Shown piece after piece: positions 13,217 through 15,434 of a DNA stretch of 15,434 nucleotides (within the stretch, counting starts at the first letter, position 1; the number at the start of each line of letters is the position of its first letter). Where the stretch lies: NCBI GenBank assembly GCA_014380965.1, contig JACMIV010000113.1:1-15434 (forward strand), in the 5' to 3' direction. Below the pieces are notes generated by a model. It was not told the DNA's origin. It searched no databases and saw nothing but the letters and a program-made list of their open reading frames with translations. The stretch comes from Rhizobiaceae bacterium (GTDB taxonomy: Bacteria; Pseudomonadota; Alphaproteobacteria; Rhizobiales; Rhizobiaceae). A program made the translations under genes and the position numbers.

Positions 13217-14461
13217 ATGGCGGCCTTCCTCTTTCGCGCGGTGGACGCCGCCGGCCGCAAGCATGGCGGCGTGATCGAGGCCGGGAGCGCCGCCGGCGCG
13301 CGGGCGACGCTTCGCGAACGCCAGCTCCTGCCGATTTCGGTCGAGGCGACCACGGCGGCCTCGAAGAAGACCGAGGGAGCGGCGGCAAGGCCTGCCGGCT
13401 TCTCCCTCGGGCGGCGCAAGGCCAGGATGAGCGGCCGTGACCTCACCCTCGTCACCCGCCAACTCTCGACGCTGATCTCCAGCGACGTGCGGATCGAGGA
13501 GGCGATCCGCACGGTCGCCGAACAGCACCGGTCGGAGGGCATAGCCTCGATTCTCCTCAACGTGCGTGCGGCGATCCTCGACGGGCGCAGCTTCGCGCAG
13601 GCGCTCAGTGACTATCCCGACATCTTCACCGGCTTCTACCGCGCGACGATCGCGGCCGGCGAACAGTCGGGAAAGCTCGGCTCGGTCCTCCTCCATCTCT
13701 CCGACTTCGTCGAGAATCGACAGAAGAACCGTCAGACCGTGCAGCTCGCGCTGCTTTATCCCGCGCTCCTCGCCGTGGTTTCGCTCGGCATCATCGTCCT
13801 CCTCCTCACCTATGTCGTCCCCGACATCACCCGCGTCTTCATCGCGCGGGGTGCCGAGCTCCCTTTCCTGACCCGGGCTATGATCGCCTCCAGCGACGCC
13901 GTCACCGCCTATGGATGGATGGCGGCGGCGGCTCTTGCGGCAGGGGCGTTCGTCTGGTCCCGCTGGGCGCGGGTGCCGAAGAACCGGCTGGCGGTGCATC
14001 GGGCGATCTCCCGCAATGCGCTGACGGCGCGCTTCAGCAGCCAGATCAACGCCGCGCAGTTCGTCGGCACGCTGGCGACTCTCGTCCAGAGCGAGGTCCG
14101 CCTCGTCGAAGCGCTGAAGGCGTCGGCCGGCGTTACGCCCAATCATTTCGTGCGCGAGAGAATCGCCGGCATCGCGACGCGCGTCGAGGAGGGGGTGAGC
14201 CTGCGCTCGGCGGTGAACGAGGCGGCCTGCTTCCCGCCGATGGTCGCCGCCATGATCGCCAGCGGCGAGACCAGCGGCAAGCTCGGGGAGGCGCTCGCGC
14301 GCGCTGCCGCCGACCAGCAGCAGGAGCTCGATGCAAGGGTTAAGGCGCTGGTCGCGCTGGTCGAGCCCGCCGTGCTCCTCCTCATGGGCGGGCTCGTGCT
14401 CGTCCTCGTTCTGTCGATCATGCTGCCGATCATCGGCCTCAACGACCTCGCCGGGTCGTGA
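13217..14461 (+). CDS. gspF: T2SS inner-membrane platform protein GspF
   Basis: This 414-residue polytopic protein is the conserved platform core. It starts MAAFLFRAVDAAGRKHGG, typical of GspF. Two homologous T2SSF domains follow (about 75-200 and 275-400), each with a GEQSGKLG- or GETSGKLGEAL-type motif. Transmembrane segments lie at about 175-200, 232-252 and 383-408. It connects GspE movement to pilin extraction from the membrane. The ATG at 13217 is 5 bases after the gspE stop. The reading frame is open far upstream, antiphase to gspE, but that part is a shadow. The gene ends 23 bases from the convergent gspN stop with no terminator hairpin in between. Confidence 0.95.
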   Translation: MAAFLFRAVDAAGRKHGGVIEAGSAAGARATLRERQLLPISVEATTAASKKTEGAAARPAGFSLGRRKARMSGRDLTLVTRQLSTLISSDVRIEEAIRTVAEQHRSEGIASILLNVRAAILDGRSFAQALSDYPDIFTGFYRATIAAGEQSGKLGSVLLHLSDFVENRQKNRQTVQLALLYPALLAVVSLGIIVLLLTYVVPDITRVFIARGAELPFLTRAMIASSDAVTAYGWMAAAALAAGAFVWSRWARVPKNRLAVHRAISRNALTARFSSQINAAQFVGTLATLVQSEVRLVEALKASAGVTPNHFVRERIAGIATRVEEGVSLRSAVNEAACFPPMVAAMIASGETSGKLGEALARAAADQQQELDARVKALVALVEPAVLLLMGGLVLVLVLSIMLPIIGLNDLAGS

Positions 14462-14484
14462 TCTCACCGGACCTTCTTCAAGCC

Positions 14485-15183
14485 TCAGAAAGGATACTCG
14501 ACCGTGATGGGACCGGAGGTCGGCAGGGCGCCCGTCAGCCTCGATCCTTCCGGATGGAGCGTCGCCGAAAGGACGCGGGCGGCAATGCGCAGATCGGCGA
14601 GGGGCACCCCCGGCACGGCCGTCGCCGCGACCGACAGCCGGGATCCCTCGGCGTCCATCGTCGCCGTCCCCGTCAGAGCGGGCACCTCGATGGCCGCCTC
14701 CGTGACGATGCCGGTGCACACGGACGGGCCGGACCGCAGGCTCCCGACGGCGCCCTGACGATCGTTCGCGATCGCGACGCGCGACAGGGCGAGGGCAAGG
14801 GAGCCGTCGCAAGCGATGGTCGTTCCGGGAAACGCCATCCGCGCGAGCCCCCAGCCCGCGCGTCCATCGACGCTCGTGACCGCAGAGCGGGTCCACAACG
14901 AGGCGCGCCCGTTCAGCCTCGTGTCCACCCCGGTCAGCGTCCAGTCCGCGTCGAAGGCGAGGTGGAAGAGGCTCCAGAAAGGAAGTACCTGCCACTTCAG
15001 CTCGTAGCCACCGCGCAGGATGGCCTGGCCGTTCCATATGGTGCCGGAAACGTCTATGATTTGTTCGGGCAGTTCGACCTGCGAAGCGACGAGGCTTGCG
15101 GGAACGCTTGCCGCCAGACTGACGGCGTAGGTCGTCGAGCCGAGAAGCGCGAGGAACAGGATCAGCCTGACCCAGCCTTGCAT
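14485..15183 (-). CDS. gspN: T2SS protein GspN
   Basis: This 232-residue protein has one N-terminal membrane segment (about 5-25) and a periplasmic beta-rich body with the GspN pattern VSGTIWNGQAILRGG, WSLFHLAFDADW, and two cysteines (C125 in IACDG and C156 in SVCTG) that could form a disulfide. GspN is an accessory T2SS component found in only some systems; its role is not well defined. The ATG at 15183-15181 is preceded by GGAGAG about ten bases upstream. An upstream in-frame ATG at 15243 would add 20 hydrophilic residues ahead of the membrane segment and overlap the divergent gene, so it was rejected. The gene is opposite in strand to gspL-M-E-F, which is unusual because gspN usually follows gspM. 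Confidence 0.85.
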   Translation of the reverse strand: MQGWVRLILFLALLGSTTYAVSLAASVPASLVASQVELPEQIIDVSGTIWNGQAILRGGYELKWQVLPFWSLFHLAFDADWTLTGVDTRLNGRASLWTRSAVTSVDGRAGWGLARMAFPGTTIACDGSLALALSRVAIANDRQGAVGSLRSGPSVCTGIVTEAAIEVPALTGTATMDAEGSRLSVAATAVPGVPLADLRIAARVLSATLHPEGSRLTGALPTSGPITVEYPF

Positions 15184-15200
15184 GTGGGAATGTCTCTCCG
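15184..15200. promoter_or_regulatory. 17-base gap between divergent start codons
   Basis: The start codons of gspN (minus) and the lipoprotein gene (plus) are 17 bases apart. Both ribosome-binding sites have to share this gap: GGAGAG for gspN and GGGAA for the plus gene. There is no room for promoters, so each gene's promoter must lie inside the other's coding sequence. Confidence 0.6.
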
Positions 15201-15434
15201 ATGCTGACTGACCGCCGCCGGTTTCTGACTCGTTTGGGATCATTCGCTCTCACCGCATCGGCCGCCGCGATCGTTTCCGGATGTAACACGACGAGTTTCG
15301 AAGCGGCACGCCAAAAGGTGGCGCTGCTCCTGCCGAAGAGCGGGCGGGCCGCCGCGATCGGACAAAACCTCGAACGAACGGCCGAAGCGGCCGTGCCGAA
15401 GGGCGATCCCTATGTCGAGCTCCTCGTCGTCGAC
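15201..15434 (+). CDS. Tat-exported lipoprotein, LpoA-type penicillin-binding-protein activator or periplasmic-binding family, 5' part
   Basis: Seventy-eight codons are present before the window ends. The start has a twin-arginine motif (DRRRFLTRLG, residues 4-13), a hydrophobic stretch and a lipobox VSGC with the lipidated cysteine at residue 28, so export of a lipoprotein by the Tat route is predicted. After a short linker, KVALLLPKSGRAAAIGQNL matches the opening strand and helix of the type I periplasmic-binding fold as found in LpoA-type activators of penicillin-binding proteins (usually VALLLPLSGP and similar). A substrate-binding lipoprotein of an ABC transporter is the main alternative. 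It is divergent from gspN, so a functional link with the secretion system is not implied. Confidence 0.65.
   Translation, partial: MLTDRRRFLTRLGSFALTASAAAIVSGCNTTSFEAARQKVALLLPKSGRAAAIGQNLERTAEAAVPKGDPYVELLVVD

Noticed and set aside
11475..13388. Long open frame (637 codons) antisense to gspE
   Set aside because: Composition is Arg/Asp/His-rich mirror reading of a high-GC gene; no family-like motif, and the sense strand encodes an unmistakable GspE.
15184..15243. GspN start at the upstream ATG (15243)
   Set aside because: It would add a hydrophilic 20-residue tail before the membrane segment and overlap the Tat signal coding region; the ATG at 15183 has its own Shine-Dalgarno.
13016..15289. 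Long minus-strand open frame (757 codons) across gspF and gspN
   Set aside because: It is antisense to gspF and out of phase with gspN; the translation is low-complexity Arg/Gly/Asp-rich shadow.
1..15434. tRNA, rRNA, CRISPR arrays, complete insertion sequences or phage genes
   Set aside because: None recognised on reading both strands; repeats found are short and isolated.

Overview
The window is GC-rich, densely coding DNA from a Gram-negative bacterium. Gene content and protein flavour suggest an alphaproteobacterium, probably Hyphomicrobiales (rhizobial order); the family cannot be resolved from sequence reading alone. The main content is a type II secretion system (T2SS) locus, flanked by an amide-type sensor/antiterminator operon on the left and the start of a Tat-exported lipoprotein on the right.

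Left (1-1920, minus strand): an AmiC-like ligand-binding regulator and an AmiR-like ANTAR antiterminator are followed by the first 24 codons of an unidentified gene. All are joined by 4-base ATGA stop/start overlaps. Directly before the amiC-like start lies a long GC-rich hairpin followed by a T-rich run, which looks like an intrinsic terminator in the operon's own leader. This fits transcription antitermination, the known mode of ANTAR proteins. Next comes about 790 bases (1881-2671) without a convincing intact gene, but with a 28-codon remnant resembling the N-terminus of a small four-helix-bundle (ferritin-like/DUF2383-type) protein that ends at an in-frame TAG.

Centre (2672-5500): an M23 (LytM) murein endopeptidase on the plus strand converges on a DUF4198 periplasmic protein that is the last gene of the leftward T2SS operon. 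The DUF4198 gene starts inside the gspD stop codon, so it is translationally tied to the secretin, and its predicted mature N-terminus is a histidine.

T2SS (4646-15183): two divergent operons leave a 160-base promoter region at 9794-9953. Leftward: gspG, gspH, gspI, gspC, gspD, DUF4198. Rightward: gspL, gspM, gspE, gspF. gspN lies beyond gspF in the opposite orientation. Together these encode three pseudopilins, the clamp protein, the outer-membrane secretin, the inner-membrane platform (F, L, M), the ATPase and GspN. gspJ, gspK and the prepilin peptidase gspO are not in the window, and the tight overlaps leave no gap where J or K was obviously lost.

Right (15201-15434): the 5' end of a lipoprotein gene with a twin-arginine motif, a lipobox and a start resembling LpoA-type penicillin-binding-protein activators. 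Its start codon is only 17 bases from that of the divergent gspN.
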